Origin: Glossina fuscipes
Lineage: Eukaryota; Arthropoda; Insecta; Diptera; Glossinidae
Direction of reading: 5' to 3'
Length of the DNA: 64,000 nt
NCBI RefSeq assembly: GCF_014805625.2
Contig: NW_023998476.1
Coordinates: forward strand, 1 to 64,000
The notes beneath the pieces are model-generated. The model did not search any database and was not told the origin of the DNA. It was given only the letters and a program-made list of their open reading frames with translations. Both the position numbers and the translations under genes were made by a program. Below, in pieces: positions 24,360 through 36,069 of the stretch (positions are counted from its first letter, which is position 1; the number at the start of each line of letters is the position of its first letter).

Positions 24360-26950
24360 GCCGCTTGCGGTTGATACAGACCGACAGACACCCTACCCGA
24401 GGTTTGTTCGCGGCCGTTACAAAGTACTTTCGGGAAATATGTGATTGAGAAGAACCTGCCGTGAAGCATCTACCACGGCACAAGCAGCTGGCAGAGCAGA
24501 AGATTTTGAGCCGTCTGTGTATAAAAGATTTCAACCGTTGCTACCCAGTACTTGGGTCTTTTCAGCTATTAGATTCTTGAAGACGTAATTTGGAGTATCT
24601 TTTTTCTTATGCATACACAGCGAAATGTCGAAGGAACAGTCTTTCAAAATCCATGGAGGTTTAACACCAAAACAGCGAAAAACTTTTAAGGGAATGTTCA
24701 CCTGCTTTGCGACGCACAAACAATAGTCAATTGCAGATACTGACTTTCGAATTTCTTGGCGATAATAATCTTTCTCACATCTTCACCGAGAAAAGATTTG
24801 TTTGTATTAAGAAGCTTCGGGACTACTTTAGCTTTTAACTCATAAAGTCTATTTTCTAAAGCCGGGAGACCAGTTAAAATTATAAGATTAATTACGAGCG
24901 TCGTCCGAAAAGCATAGCAACTTGCTCTTAGGGCTTGGTGATAGACCGGTTAGAGGATGTTGATTTCAGATTTGTAGCTATTACCATAAATTATCAAAGC
25001 ATAGTCAATTTTGCTAAAAAAAACAAGCATTTTGATATTATAAGCAATAGTGTTATGGTGCGCATGGGTTTTCGAAGCGAATTCACCCTTGTTAAAATAG
25101 AAATTTTTAACCGAAAATAGTGTGTTTTCCAACGATATTTATTGGAAAACTTGAGCCGGAGAATATAGAGCGTCTGCATTTTTTTGTACTGGTAAGTCAT
25201 TAACATGCATCAGTAGATTTCCTGCATTGCATATCTGCTTTTCACAAATGTGCTTTTTTTTATTTTTGTATAGAACTTTTTTTAGCCCCTGACGAATTTG
25301 CCCATGCGGAGATCTCTCGTCCAATAGATTCGAGGATGCTGATTGCCTTCGTGCTATCTTTTTCTTTTGTAAAAATGTATACATCGTCCTCGTAGAGATA
25401 ATGTTCCACTTTAGGTACACGACAAAGAATTTTGCTAATTTCATTGAAACCTGATCTAAAAAACAGCGACAGAAAGAAGAGATCCTTGTGGAATGCCATT
25501 CATTAGCAGGTCAGAGAGATGGTTGTTGATTCTAACTTTAAACCGCCGATGCGACATGGGGGGGAGGTACGAAGAATAAATTGTAGAGTTCTTGCTGAGA
25601 AAACGATTGCGAAGGTGGGATATAGACTGAAAGCACCGTAAATTTTATGTTTAACATTATTTGTATCGCTACGGCCTGTATATTTGAGCTTAAATTTATG
25701 TGTTTGTGAGGTATACTTGCTTTTATAAAAACCCCAATTCCTTGTTTGGAATATAAATTTTGATCAGCATTCGTGAAGTATCCAGTATATGATTTGGGTG
25801 GAATTAAAAGTGCTTCTACAATGGGTCTCTCGAAGGGAAGACATGGAAACGGAATGGAAAGTAGATTAAGTTGATATGTCAGCGTCTCCGTCGAAAACGT
25901 CGCTATGCGTAAGTAATTTGTTCTTACCAGCAGAATAATATGTACTTAGGTGGTTGCGTAAATTTGAAGTGCAACGAGTGGGCACACGTGAATAATTTGA
26001 AATTGAAGATTGATTGAGGTATGAAAGATTGGATTCATGACAGCTTGTAATTTGAGAGTTGAGAACTGGTGATTCTGGGGGATTTAGTTTTTTAGACTTT
26101 ATGATAGGTGTTGTTGTTTTAATTTTGTCAATTTTGCTTATTTCAATATTTGTTTTGATTTTTTCAATATTATATTTGGCGGGTGGTGGAACTGGTTTCA
26201 CTATATAATTTTTGGTTGATGGTAGAAAAGCTTCTTCGTTGGAAGGAGTAGGAGTTAAAGGGTTATTAGCCTCGATTTGCGAGGCGACAGCAGCGTAGGT
26301 ATTATTTTTGTTAATTCTTAAGTTCCAGATGGATTTATTTCCCAGTACTTCCGTCGCGCTTCGCCCATGCTCCAGTTATTTTCTGTTTTGATTTTCAGAG
26401 CTTTACGCATTTGTATAAAACCTGGGCATTGTTTGCCTAACGCCGAGTGTTGATCATTGCAATTTAAGCAGAAACTACGGGTACAGCTTTCAGCATTTGG
26501 ATGAAGACCAAAGTTTGCACAAGATGGAGCACTGGTGCACCTTTTTGCCGTATGACCCAGGCGTTGACAGTTTTTGCATCTGATGGGATTTGGAATGTAG
26601 AGTTCCACTTGACATTTATACTAAGTCACATCAACAGTTTGTGGTAACCGGTAGCGATCAAAGATCATAATAATCCTTCCACATAAATTAGCTAGTGATT
26701 TCGATTTTAGGAGTTTTCCAGATGCGCGCGGGTTCCCAGCGAGGACAAGTAAATTCCCATTGCGTAGAATCGAGATAGAGTCTATATATGTTGTAATGCT
26801 ATCTAGTGCTGTTTTTAAAGCAAAACGGCCTGATTTGTGAAATTGTTATGCTAGCATCAATTGAAGAAATAACAAAATATTTTTTGTCAATAGGAGTTAT
26901 GTTATTGATTGGCAACACCGAAAAATCCGAATTTTTAATTTTTTTTTTTT
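24360..26950 (-). mobile_element. RNase H-bearing LINE relic (ORF1 plus ORF2 pieces)
   Basis: In minus-strand order: 26608-26318 encodes an ORF1 C-terminus with zinc knuckles (CKNCQRLGHTAKRC, then a second cysteine cluster); 25600-24940 encodes reverse transcriptase in several frames, with FNEISKILCRVPKVEHYLYEDDVYIF containing the YxDD active site with Glu in place of Ala, and ISAWANSSGAK. 24720-24360 holds decayed sequence leading into an RNase H domain. The endonuclease region expected between ORF1 and RT is missing or unrecognisable. The T29 run at 23641-23669 could be the element's poly(A) tail read from the other strand, but that link is inference. Confidence 0.75.
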
Positions 26951-28429
26951 TGGGTCATATGTCCGCTAATAGATGAAATCTATTTGAGTTTTTATCTAAC
27001 GGCCCCGGGGACATTATGCCTTATGTTGTAATTTGGGAAAAGATCACTCACTGGAAAAAGATTGGGAACTACTAAAGGAAAATGTCAATTGTAATCAATT
27101 TTTTTATTTTTTTTATTTTTTTATTATATATAGAGGAAACAAAAATACATACGGTATCCGCAATATCCGCGGTAACCAATTTTAGCAAAAACACTGAAAA
27201 GACATGATCTAAATACACAAAATCACCGAAACAATTAAAAAATCGCAGACGAAAAGAAAAAACGCACTACTGAGAAGACAAGTCGACTACGAATGATAGA
27301 AATGATAGGAACATTCGAAGTTTTTACAAGCAGGTTGTTATTGAAAATGAGCTAAATTGGTCACAGCAGGTGCCCGTAGTGGAGCCCAAAATGAGCGCAA
27401 CTTCGTTTTTGTTAACAATAATGATCGGATTTTTGCGCAGTACTCAGAAATTATAAACGTTACAAGGCTGAAAATTTCCATATTTGCTTCACGAAGCAAT
27501 CTACTCTTTACGTAAACAAATGCAAATGCGACTATGCCCACGCAAAGTTACAAATTAAGTTCAATTGTTTAGTTTTTGGATTTTTTTGAGGTTTTCTGCT
27601 TATTTATTACAAGGCAAACAAGACAGAATGTTTAAAACTATCTTGCACTTTCCTAAAATGAATGTCTAAAAATGCGTTAATTGTAAAATGAATATGGTAG
27701 ACCCTGCGATCTGGTAGATTAGTTTTTTCTTACTAATGCCAGCGATATGGGCATCAAAATAAAGGACTTGCACAGTAGAATGCGAGAAGCTAAGTGTGGT
27801 AATTCTAAGTTAATAGCGGTAGACGTGACGACTTACTGGATATATGTTTCCCCAAAAATACCTTTCATACAAATATTATGTGAAAGGAGTTGGGGGAAAA
27901 ATATGGTAAAGTGTGCTAGTTATAATTTAATTATGGTGGACGTTTAATAAATAAAGTCATGTGGCCTTTGGAAAAAATCGATTTCGTAGACGTTAAAGCC
28001 TTCAGTGGACCAAGCGTTTACGTGATGGTCATGCGAATCGAAGAGATTCGGTCTTCGCCGAACATAACTTTCTTCCCCCTTTAATTTTTTGTTATTCTAA
28101 ACGAATCTATCAAATATACCCTTTTAGTAGTAATGATCCAATAACTACATCACAGATATTTGATTACATTTTTATTAAGTGTACAAGGGAATTTCTACAT
28201 TTTTTTTTCATAAAATTCTAATGTATTTAAAATACGTTTGTTACAAAGCTCAATATTCGAAATATGCACCGCCATCTACTCTATTTATTCTCTTTTACCG
28301 TTTATTATTATTACCATAACACTAACAGAAAAAATTTCAGACTTAAAAACGGGATGAACACTAACAACGAAGCTACCAGCTTTCTTCTTATTTTTTTTTT
28401 TTTTTTGTTGGTAGATTAGATGATTAGTT
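26951..28429. other. Intergenic, no gene seen
   Basis: AT-rich. Short open frames at 27338-27541 and 27747-27947 have no recognisable features. May contain further diverged LINE sequence between the relics on either side. Confidence 0.4.
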
Positions 28430-29500
28430 TACCAGCGTTAGTAAAGTTACTCATTTTAATGATACTAAGTTCTCAAGGTGTTTTCAAGGTTCCCAGAGGG
28501 TTAAACAATGTATATGTTTAATCGTAACACATTGTCCGCAGTCGCGTATCGGAGGAATAAAATTCTTAAGGATCCATTGACCTGTTGGAATGGTATGCAC
28601 AAATCGGATTCTTGCAAATATTTTGATCTTGTTTTTCCTGACGTTGATTGGATATAGCGGTGAACCGAGGTTAGGATTAACGCGCGATGGATGATAGTAC
28701 TGCCCAATTTTTTTGGTAGTTTTCTTTTTAATTTTTGTTCTAATATATCTTGGAAGATCAAAATTTGCATTGTCTCGTCCACAATTAAAAGGTGTGAAAG
28801 CTGCATTATACGACTTGGAACCCAAAAAGTTGTAATTTTGTCTCCGTGTGCGGTAATGGTATTTCTTATTTTTCTAATAGTGTCCCAACTGAAATTTAAG
28901 GGGTTATAAATAGTTTTCATGACCGACAAACGCTCTGCGAAGACGACCATTTTAAGTTTTGCTTCGCGAGCAAGGTTCGTGGCCTGAAAAATAGTGTTAG
29001 CTTCAGCTGTAAATAGTCATGCATGTAAGATGTGATTAATGGGGACTGGCCCTGTGGAGTCTACTACTACGTAGGCAGGGGACTTCTCATCACTTTCAGA
29101 ACTGTCAGTAACAAGAGAATGCCAGCCATTATTTTCCAAAAGGTTAGTTTTGTCTATGATTAGTTGTCTGGAGACGAGACCTGGCGTACATTACTCTTTT
29201 CCGTGTTGAGAGTGAAATATCGCAACAGTTGACGCTTAAAGTCGACAATGTATTAATCTTACGTTTTCGAGAGATGTTTATGGGAATGTCTATTTATTTT
29301 GCAACATCTAAGGAGGTGTTAATTGCAAATTAGTATCTCTGTGTCTTTTGGCAACAAAATCCTTCTAACATATTCGCACAATTAAGGCACAATTTTGGCT
29401 TTGGCTTTGGTCTCGTACAATGTACTTTCTAATATTGAAAGACTGGGCTCGATAATGATATTGTTCCCCAAACTACTTGATGATAAGCTCATTACGCGGT
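28430..29500 (-). mobile_element. LINE relic: RNase H and C-terminal region
   Basis: Minus-strand reading gives SLVTDSSESDEKSPAYVVVD (start of RNase H), then KMVVFAERLSVMKTIYNPL and DKITTFWVPS, then RDNANFDLPRYIRTKIKKK and the C-terminal CGQCVT. This is the RNase H block and the tail of an I/LOA-like ORF2, interrupted by stops and frame changes. It is a separate copy from the relic at 24360-26950. Confidence 0.7.
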
Positions 29501-29832
29501 TCAAACTGGCTAGTTTGGAAACGAAATAGCCACCGACTCAATTTCGCACATCTTCAACTCTTGTGAACCGCTGACATGTTAACTATGACTGCATCGATCC
29601 GAATGAGTGGCAATCGGGTCATGTATGGTACGTCAGCCAACAATAGCCCTGAGAAGATACGGCTCAGCCAAGAAGAGTTTCTTTGTTTCTTTAGTTCACA
29701 AAACGCTTACTTGGTAGTTTCTAATTAATTAATCGACATTGTACAAACAATTTCTATCAAATCTAAAAACATTCACTTAAGAACGATTTTCAATTTAAAA
29801 TTTCAGGCAGTAATGTAAAACGAAACTGTAAA

Positions 29833-30922
29833 TCATACACGTTTGTGTTTTACTCCAATAGGTTTCCTGAGATCGATGTCAGTACATGATAAAGATTCCC
29901 CCAGCCGCAAAAATTCTCTTAATTCTGTGGGTGGCAAGGCTTGAGCTGTTAAACGCTCCAATATGGAAACATGCAAGGGGCTAATTTCCTCAGAGAGTGC
30001 TCGACGGGCAATTTTTAGTAATAGTCTGGCCAAACCGCACATAATTTGTTGATTCCGCTTACTGCGCACCAGCGACTTAATAATCTCATTTTGATAAACT
30101 TGCAAGGCCAATGTGCTTTCTTGAGGATGGCAGCAACGTAGCATACTTAGCACCACCCCAGGATGTACAATGCGTGGCTCTGGTTATGGCTGAGAAAACA
30201 TTGACTGATTAGGATGTGGAGAAGCTAGGCACAACTCTTTGGTGTTGATCATTGAACAATGTTATGAGAGTATGAAGATTTGATGTTTCAAAATTGTGTA
30301 GAGCAATGCCATACAATAGACGATATAACGTACGATAGCGAAAGGGGTGCGCTAGAGTTAAAACTGCAAACAAATAATAAAAGAACAAAGATAAAGCTTT
30401 TTATAACTTTCCAATATTTTTGCAATCATTTACCTGCAATTTAATACATTTCCAGCAAAAATCTCGTGAAAGTATTTCTGAATCAAAGTATCCTTTTTGA
30501 AAACACCGTTAAAATGAGTCATTTTAATTTCATTGCCAAAACATCCTAATAGATGTAAAGTGTCACACAACGAAGCTACACAAATCTCTTTCGGCTCAAA
30601 ACGCATGGTTGTGACTAAAGTTTGAGATACCATTTGCAGCAGAAGAATTAAATCATCCTGTGCTATAGCCTCTTTCACTTCTTCTTCTTCTAAATCGCCT
30701 TCTTTAATTTCTTCCCCTTTCTTATCTAAGTCGTCACACAATTTACCTTCCAGTTTACCAAAAATACTAGTTAAATAAAGCTGCTTTACGGAATACGGTA
30801 CGTACACGATGAGAATCATTTATACATCCCAAGAGCATATTAAGTATTTGCATTCTAAAATCTACTTGATGAGGATACATTGAATGGTCTGGCGGTGAGC
30901 GCGGCGTATTTTGTTTGTCAAT
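29833..30922 (-). pseudogene. Relic of a bchs/WDFY3-like gene (BEACH family), intron retained
   Basis: Two exon-like blocks on the minus strand. 30922-30432 encodes FRMQILNMLLGCINDSHRVRTVFR and, after a frame break near 30775, FGKLEGKLCDDL and ICVASLCDTLHLLGCFGNEIKM. 30365-29833 encodes LYRLLYGIALHNFETSNLHTLI, then in another frame ELCLASPHPNQSM, a stop, PRIVHPGVVLSMLRCCHP, LVRSKRNQQIMCGLARLLL and LERLTAQALPPTELREFLRLG. The NQQ.MC..GL.ARLL and ERL..QAL....LREFLRL patterns are recognised from human WDFY3. A gt...cag intron separates the blocks, so this is a DNA-level duplicate, not a retrocopy. At least two frameshifts and one stop; upstream and downstream exons of this very large gene are absent. 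Confidence 0.7.
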
Positions 30923-31019
30923 CTAAAATTAAATAGAAATAAGTAAATAAATTATAAATAACAATGAGTAAAGATAAATGCAAACTTATCTTAGGAATAT
31001 AGCGAATATTCATTCATTG

Positions 31020-31425
31020 TGAGGAGGTACAGAGGACTGGACCCGCGAAGGCGCATGCTAGGGCTAGTCGGTGCATCAGTCTCGTCAGTGCTAGTGTCAG
31101 CGTCGCTTGTAATGTTTATCAGTCCTCTTAGTACATCATCTATGGATGATGCATTTAACACGCCCCCTCCTTAAACCCAAAGAAGCCCTCCATCTCTAAA
31201 CGGATACTTTCCTCTCTTTTTCTGTCACGCTCGAGTTGTTTTTTAAATATCTCCGCGGCCCGCTTAAACATTAACTCATGGACATACCTAGACGCAACTG
31301 AGCGACTGCGCGGTCATAACAAGCTAAGCTTAACAGAAAGCTGAGCGAAAATAAATTATTTTTAAGGGCCTCTTGTTCACATCTTTCATTATTGCAAATA
31401 GAGCAGCGATGGCATCGTACGCGTA
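31020..31425. other. GC-richer patch, possible transposon fragment
   Basis: The minus strand has an open stretch at about 31310-31165 reading RYVHELMFKRAAEIFKKQL and ending GFFGFKEGAC, immediately followed by a purine-rich 'aaggagggggcg' and 'tgttaaatgcatc'. A polypurine tract next to TG would fit an LTR edge, but no matching second LTR, primer site or target duplication was found. Unclassified. Confidence 0.3.
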
Positions 31426-32390
31426 AAAGTATTCTACTTCGAACATATATGTTATAATAAAAATATTTATAATAAAAGTATGCTATCCTATATATATTAT
31501 TCGGGAATGTTCATTGTTAAGTAATTATGAAGGGTTCACAGTTGACCATAATTTTTGGTAAACGAAGCAAGCAGATATCAACGTGTTTAATGATAAATAT
31601 AAGGAACATTTTTCTCTTTTTATGTTTGCCATTTTTTGCTTGCTTTATTACTGCTTTTTTTTCATCATTTTTCTTATTTATTAAAAGCAACTCTGTGCTC
31701 TCTTCATTCTCCACAAATGGTACATTTTTTATAAACGGTTTAAAGGAAAAAACCAGCTAGCGGTTTTTAGCAAAAATTCAAAGCCATTTCACAAGTGCAA
31801 AAAGAAGTTTGACAAAGTGAAAAATTGCGAAAAAATATTTAAAAAAATAATTTAAACGTTTAAAAATTAGAAGAAGAAGCTAAAACATTTTTATAAAATA
31901 AATAAAAAAAAAAACCAAAAAATTATGAAATTTAAAAAAAATTTTATGTATTAGAAAAGTTTGGAGAAAGAAAATATATATAATTTAATACGTTAAATAA
32001 GTGTACGGAATTTGATAATAAAAGTTAAATAAATATAAATCATTTAAACAAATAAGAGTTTGTAGAATAATTATGAAAAAGTGTACCTTCAAGTAATATA
32101 AGAGCATTGACGGTAAGGTGCATTTACTTATTATTTACTTATTATTTACTTATTATTTTATATATTTCATTTTTTGTCAAGGAGATCCATCTGAGATTCA
32201 TATAGTGTCCCTGGGAAAGTCCACAATAAAAAGACCAATTTACAATATATATACTGGCAATTTATATTGGCGGCATTAGAACAATAAGTATGTGTGCCAC
32301 CATATTAATTTATATTATATTAGCCATTGCTTTTTTTAGATTTTTGGATTTTTTTATTTTGGATAAAGCAAAGCATAAGAAATACCGGCG
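31426..32390. other. Intergenic, no gene seen
   Basis: Very AT-rich low-complexity DNA. A small tandem repeat (unit 'ttacttattat', about four copies) lies at 32124-32160. No coding or RNA feature supported. Confidence 0.45.
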
Positions 32391-32394
32391 TTAA

Positions 32395-33300
32395 CAGATT
32401 ATTTGTTGAAAAATTAGAGTAAATGATTTCCATTGAAGTCAGGTTTTCTTTAAATTTAATTTTTATATCTGTAGTGTTATTAGTTTCTTTTTTAGTAATA
32501 TTTTATAGAAAAGAGTATACAAATAAATAGTTTTATTATATTAGTTCTAATATTTGTTTGTTCATTAGTATTATTAATTATTATCCCAAATTTAATGAGA
32601 ATTTTATTAGAATGAGATGGTTCAGTGTTAGTCTCTTACTGTTTAGTAATTTATTTTCAAAATGTAAAGTCTTTTAATGCAGGAATATTAACTGCTTTGT
32701 CAAACCGATTTGGAGATATAGCTTTATTATTAACAATTGCTTGAATATTAAATTACGATAGGTGAAATTATATTTTTTATTTAGATATTATAAAGAAGAT
32801 TATTCGGTAGTTTTAATTGGAAGATTAATATTATTAACAGCAATAACACAAAGCGCTCAAATTCCATTTTCGTCACGACTTCTCGCAGCTCTTGCAGCTC
32901 CCACACTTGTATCTGCATTAGTCCATACTTCTTCCACTTTGGTTACTGCCGGAGTATATTTATTAATTTGTTTTAATTTAGTTTTAGTGAAAAATTGAAT
33001 ACGTACAATATTATTATTATTATTATCAGGTTTAACAATATTTATAGCTGGGTTAGGGGCTAACTACGAATTTGATTTAAAAAATAGATTTGTAGATTAA
33101 GTTAAAGCGATTTCTGCCTCAAAAATTAAAAAAGTTATTGTAATTAAAAAAAATCGTAGGAAAAAAGGATTTGGAATCAAATCGGCATTCAAAAGGAGAT
33201 ATTTTTTCTCCATCAATTAGAGTTTTTTTTTGATAAAATTTAAGAAAGTAATAAAAAAATATAACTTATTAAAGAAATAGAAAAGGTTATCTATACTATT
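32395..33300. pseudogene. Nuclear mitochondrial insert: ND5 fragment joined to ND3
   Basis: With the invertebrate mitochondrial code (ATA=Met, TGA=Trp, AGA=Ser), 32395-33075 on the plus strand reads as NADH dehydrogenase subunit 5: [39 protein letters not shown] and GLGANYEFDLKN. It stops mid-gene. Directly after, 33300-33085 on the minus strand reads as ND3: SKKTLIDGEKMSPFEC, then FDSKSFFPT with indels. In insect mtDNA the ND5 and ND3 genes lie on opposite strands, separated by the rest of ND5 and a tRNA cluster. Orientation here agrees, but that middle is deleted. Not a nuclear gene; several frame breaks. Confidence 0.88.
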
Positions 33301-34059
33301 TCATAGACCTTACGATTGGAAGTCATATATGCTTATATACTATACACTACTATATTTAGTCATTCCGCACGTTTCATATAACCGATCACTCAGATAGTGT
33401 GGCTTATATTTGTATCATGGTGACAGTCATAGGGAGGCAGGGAAAGAAATAATCCCAGCCTAGTGACTCATCGACTAAGCACTCACTATAGCTAAGACCA
33501 AATCTAAGCCGCTGACACCATCGATACACCACGTGCCGAAATAAGCGACCGTAAACAAATTCCATACCACCCGAAATATTTATGAAGGTATGCGCTATGA
33601 GCTGTACAGAAAATCGACCCACCCTTAAGTTGTTTCAGATCATGCCTAACGCTTTATAAAGTTTTTCTTTACTTGTAAACAGTCACTGCCCGGTTTAGTT
33701 CTAAGCAAAGCCTATCAGCCAGTTCCTTGTATTATCCGTTAGTCGACGCCGCCCGAGGATGCCACAGTATGGGGTATTCCTGGAGTAGCGTACTTAGCAC
33801 AGCATGCGTCATTTGCTTATTTGCCATAGTATGGCGATCTAATAATGCTATGTGCCATAGTATAGCGATCTAATCTAATCAACTATATCCGGCAATATGT
33901 AATATATGTTTTATATAATATACAGAAGACGGTAGAGAAGTGCTCTGCCGTTTGATTTTATTAAAAATATGGAAGGTTTCTTGAACCTTCAGTAAACGTT
34001 ATTTATATTTAGTGAAGTTAAACATGAAGAACATGTTAAACTTGTTCCCGGCGAAACTA
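33301..34059. other. Intergenic, no gene seen
   Basis: A 72-residue open frame on the minus strand (33622-33404) has no recognisable family. A 20-bp motif 'ccatagtatrgcgatctaat' is repeated at about 33824 and 33853. Mixed composition suggests old transposon sequence, but none was identified. Confidence 0.4.
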
Positions 34060-34280
34060 TAAAATTTTTGAGATATTTTGATGAAAATTGATATGCCCAA
34101 ACATTTTGTCCTAACGACTAACGCTATAAAAAATGGCGCGGATCGGACCACTTTTTCGATCACTTCCCACATAATAATTTATTTTAAAAAGTCGTTAAAT
34201 GAATAATTAATGTATTAAGCGAAGGGATGCAGGATTTAATGATGAGCGGTATCCTATTATAGCGTTTTTACTAGTTTTTT
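34060..34280 (+). repeat. Dispersed repeat, family A copy (3' part)
   Basis: Carries 'gagatattttgatgaaaattgatatgcccaaac' in two parts, 'gcggatcggaccactttttcgatcacttcccacat', and ends 'tatagcgtttttactagttttt'. Same block order as the copies at 3380 and 15010. Confidence 0.55.
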
Positions 34281-34789
34281 TCCCGAGTACATTGAAAGAT
34301 TGGAAATCTCTGGCTATTGTTATCGGTCTATCAAACAGGCCCATCGAGCATAAATTAAAAAAGAAAGTAACTTTACAGTTTGCTTTGCAAAAATAATAAC
34401 ATTCTGTAAATGCTATTTGATATTTATTTTATATTTGCACACATAATAGTTTCTATAATAATTACACATAATCTGTAGTCACATGTAGATAAATACGATC
34501 ATAATTGGTTTCGATTTTATACTAAAATATTTATCTTTCTTGAACAAAACATATACATATACACTAAAACCTTTCTCTATATCGTCCTTAGCCTTATACT
34601 GGAACAAAAATTTTATTAAATTATAAAATATTAAATTATGTAACAACTTGCTCTAAGTAAACTGTTACTTAATATATAAATAAAACATTCCTTATTACCT
34701 TTTTCCCTTTTTTTTTATTGGTCTCTTTTAAACTATTGATAACACAATGCAAAAAAATACAATTGAAGTTAACGAAATTTTGATATGAA

Positions 34790-35292
34790 TTATGATACAC
34801 GTCCTAACAGACCTTTGTCGTAATCGTTGGTTGTACGCAAAAGTTTGACGCGCTCAGAAACTACTTTTAAAACCACCAAAGTTGTTACTATGTAAAAGAC
34901 GAAAGCATAATACATCTGAGACGATTTCCAACTAAAAGTTACTCGTCCCGCCTGCCGTGTCAAGGGCATCACTCCAAGTATTACAAATAGTTTTATCAAT
35001 AACTTATGATCCCGATAAAACTGTAACAGCGAGAAACGGCTTTAAATCTTTCATCTCTCTCTCTCTCTCTCTCTATGCAATTTTACCTGATCATATAATT
35101 CTGCTGTCTGGCCATGCCTTTCAATTTGGCACGTTTTGCACGCATGGTCAAACGTTCGATTAGGTCAGGATTATTATTTGAATTTTTTATGAATTTTTTT
35201 CGTTTTTCACTTTTAAGCAATTTTTCCATATCATCTGTTAATATAGACAAGTCCAGAGCAGAGTCGAATTCTTGTTCCGTTATAATATCCAT
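34790..35292 (-). pseudogene. Gustatory receptor N-terminal fragment (CO2-receptor-like), frameshifted
   Basis: Minus strand. First block 35292-35087 starts ATG (MDIITEQEFDSALDL) and runs to a gtaaaa donor; second block starts at 35020 after gctgttacag with FYRDHKLLIKLFVILGVMPL, then GRVTFSWKSS and a membrane segment (YAFVFYIVTTLVVLKVVSE). The YRDHK...GVMP....GR..FSW pattern is the amino end of the insect CO2-receptor-type Gr clade. The donor-side frame that fits the second block is TAELYDQ|FYRDHK, one base off the MDIITEQ frame, so there is a frameshift within the first block. The second block runs into a stop at 34790 and no later exons are seen downstream. Confidence 0.65.
35055..35075. 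repeat. TC microsatellite in Gr relic intron
   Basis: Short run of TC dinucleotides between the two exon-like blocks of the N-terminal Gr relic. Confidence 0.85.
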
Positions 35293-35582
35293 AAGAATTG
35301 TTCATCAGTTTACTTTTATTATTACTTAGAACGTCACAACTCAACTAAGGAAAATTAAACAAAATTAGTTCCTTTTATAAATCCTAAGCCATAAGTCATT
35401 AGTTTCTAAAAAAGTTAAACATTTCTCTCGCCCTTGTCTATGTAAAGAGGTTTAAATAGGCAAGAGAGTTTGTCATAATTTATTATTTAAAATAAAGCAA
35501 TTAATAGTTCACACCTGCATAGAAAAAAAAGAACAAACGTAAGCATTATCTAAACAAAACCATAACAAATATAAATTTTTCT

Positions 35583-36069
35583 TTATACATTTGTAGTTGA
35601 TTTATCCAAAGAAAATTTAAATTGTATCAAGACTAATAAGTAAACCGTGATCATACCAATCGACTGAAAGTTAAAAGCAAAAAAAAAAATTATTCCAAAA
35701 TTCGTTTTTCATAAAAGACACATCACCAAAATTCACAACTTACTCCAGAGAGAAGTTCACGATTTACAGTAACGTAGCCTTTTAAACTAACTATAGCTGG
35801 ATTCATTTCGATGGCCACTATGAACAAATCAATTTCGTTTTTAGCCTCCAAATCGGGTTTGAGCAAATTAATGGACAGTAATTTCTTTTGTATACCCTTC
35901 GGCACACCGAGTGGCATTATGAGAGCAATCGCAAAATATAAATAATAAAGTGCAGCAATATACGACATCAACTATCAGTTTAGCCTCTTTATACGAAATG
36001 ATATAGCCGTGTTTATGATCAACAATTTCAGCGAATGCTCCATATACCGCTATAACAATATTAACGAAT
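35583..36069 (-). pseudogene. Gustatory receptor C-terminal fragment, frameshifted
   Basis: Minus strand. Block 36069-35744 reads FVNIVIAVYGAFAEIVDHKH, then LIVDVVYCCTLLFIFCDCSHNAT; a one-base shift near 35893-35904 leads to KGIQKKLLSINLL, EIDLFIVAIEMNPAIVSLKG and VNRELLSG. Block 35663-35583 follows a gtaagt/ttcag intron and reads SIGMITVYLLVLIQFKFSLDKS and a stop. The IEMNP..VSLKGY..VNREL and TYLIVLIQFK patterns are the Gr C-terminal signature (TYhxxxxxQF motif, with V-Y in place of T-Y). No N-terminal exons for it were found upstream to 38500. It lies 5' of the N-terminal Gr fragment on the same strand. Confidence 0.7.

Noticed and set aside
24118..24534. 138-residue minus-strand frame across the palindrome array
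   Set aside because: Built partly from repeated units; only the upstream part overlaps LINE sequence.
28691..28909. Plus-strand 72-residue frame
   Set aside because: Antisense shadow of the RNase H-bearing LINE relic.
33404..33622. Minus-strand 72-residue frame as a third receptor exon
   Set aside because: Hydrophobicity and motifs do not match Gr exons and no splice phase supports it.
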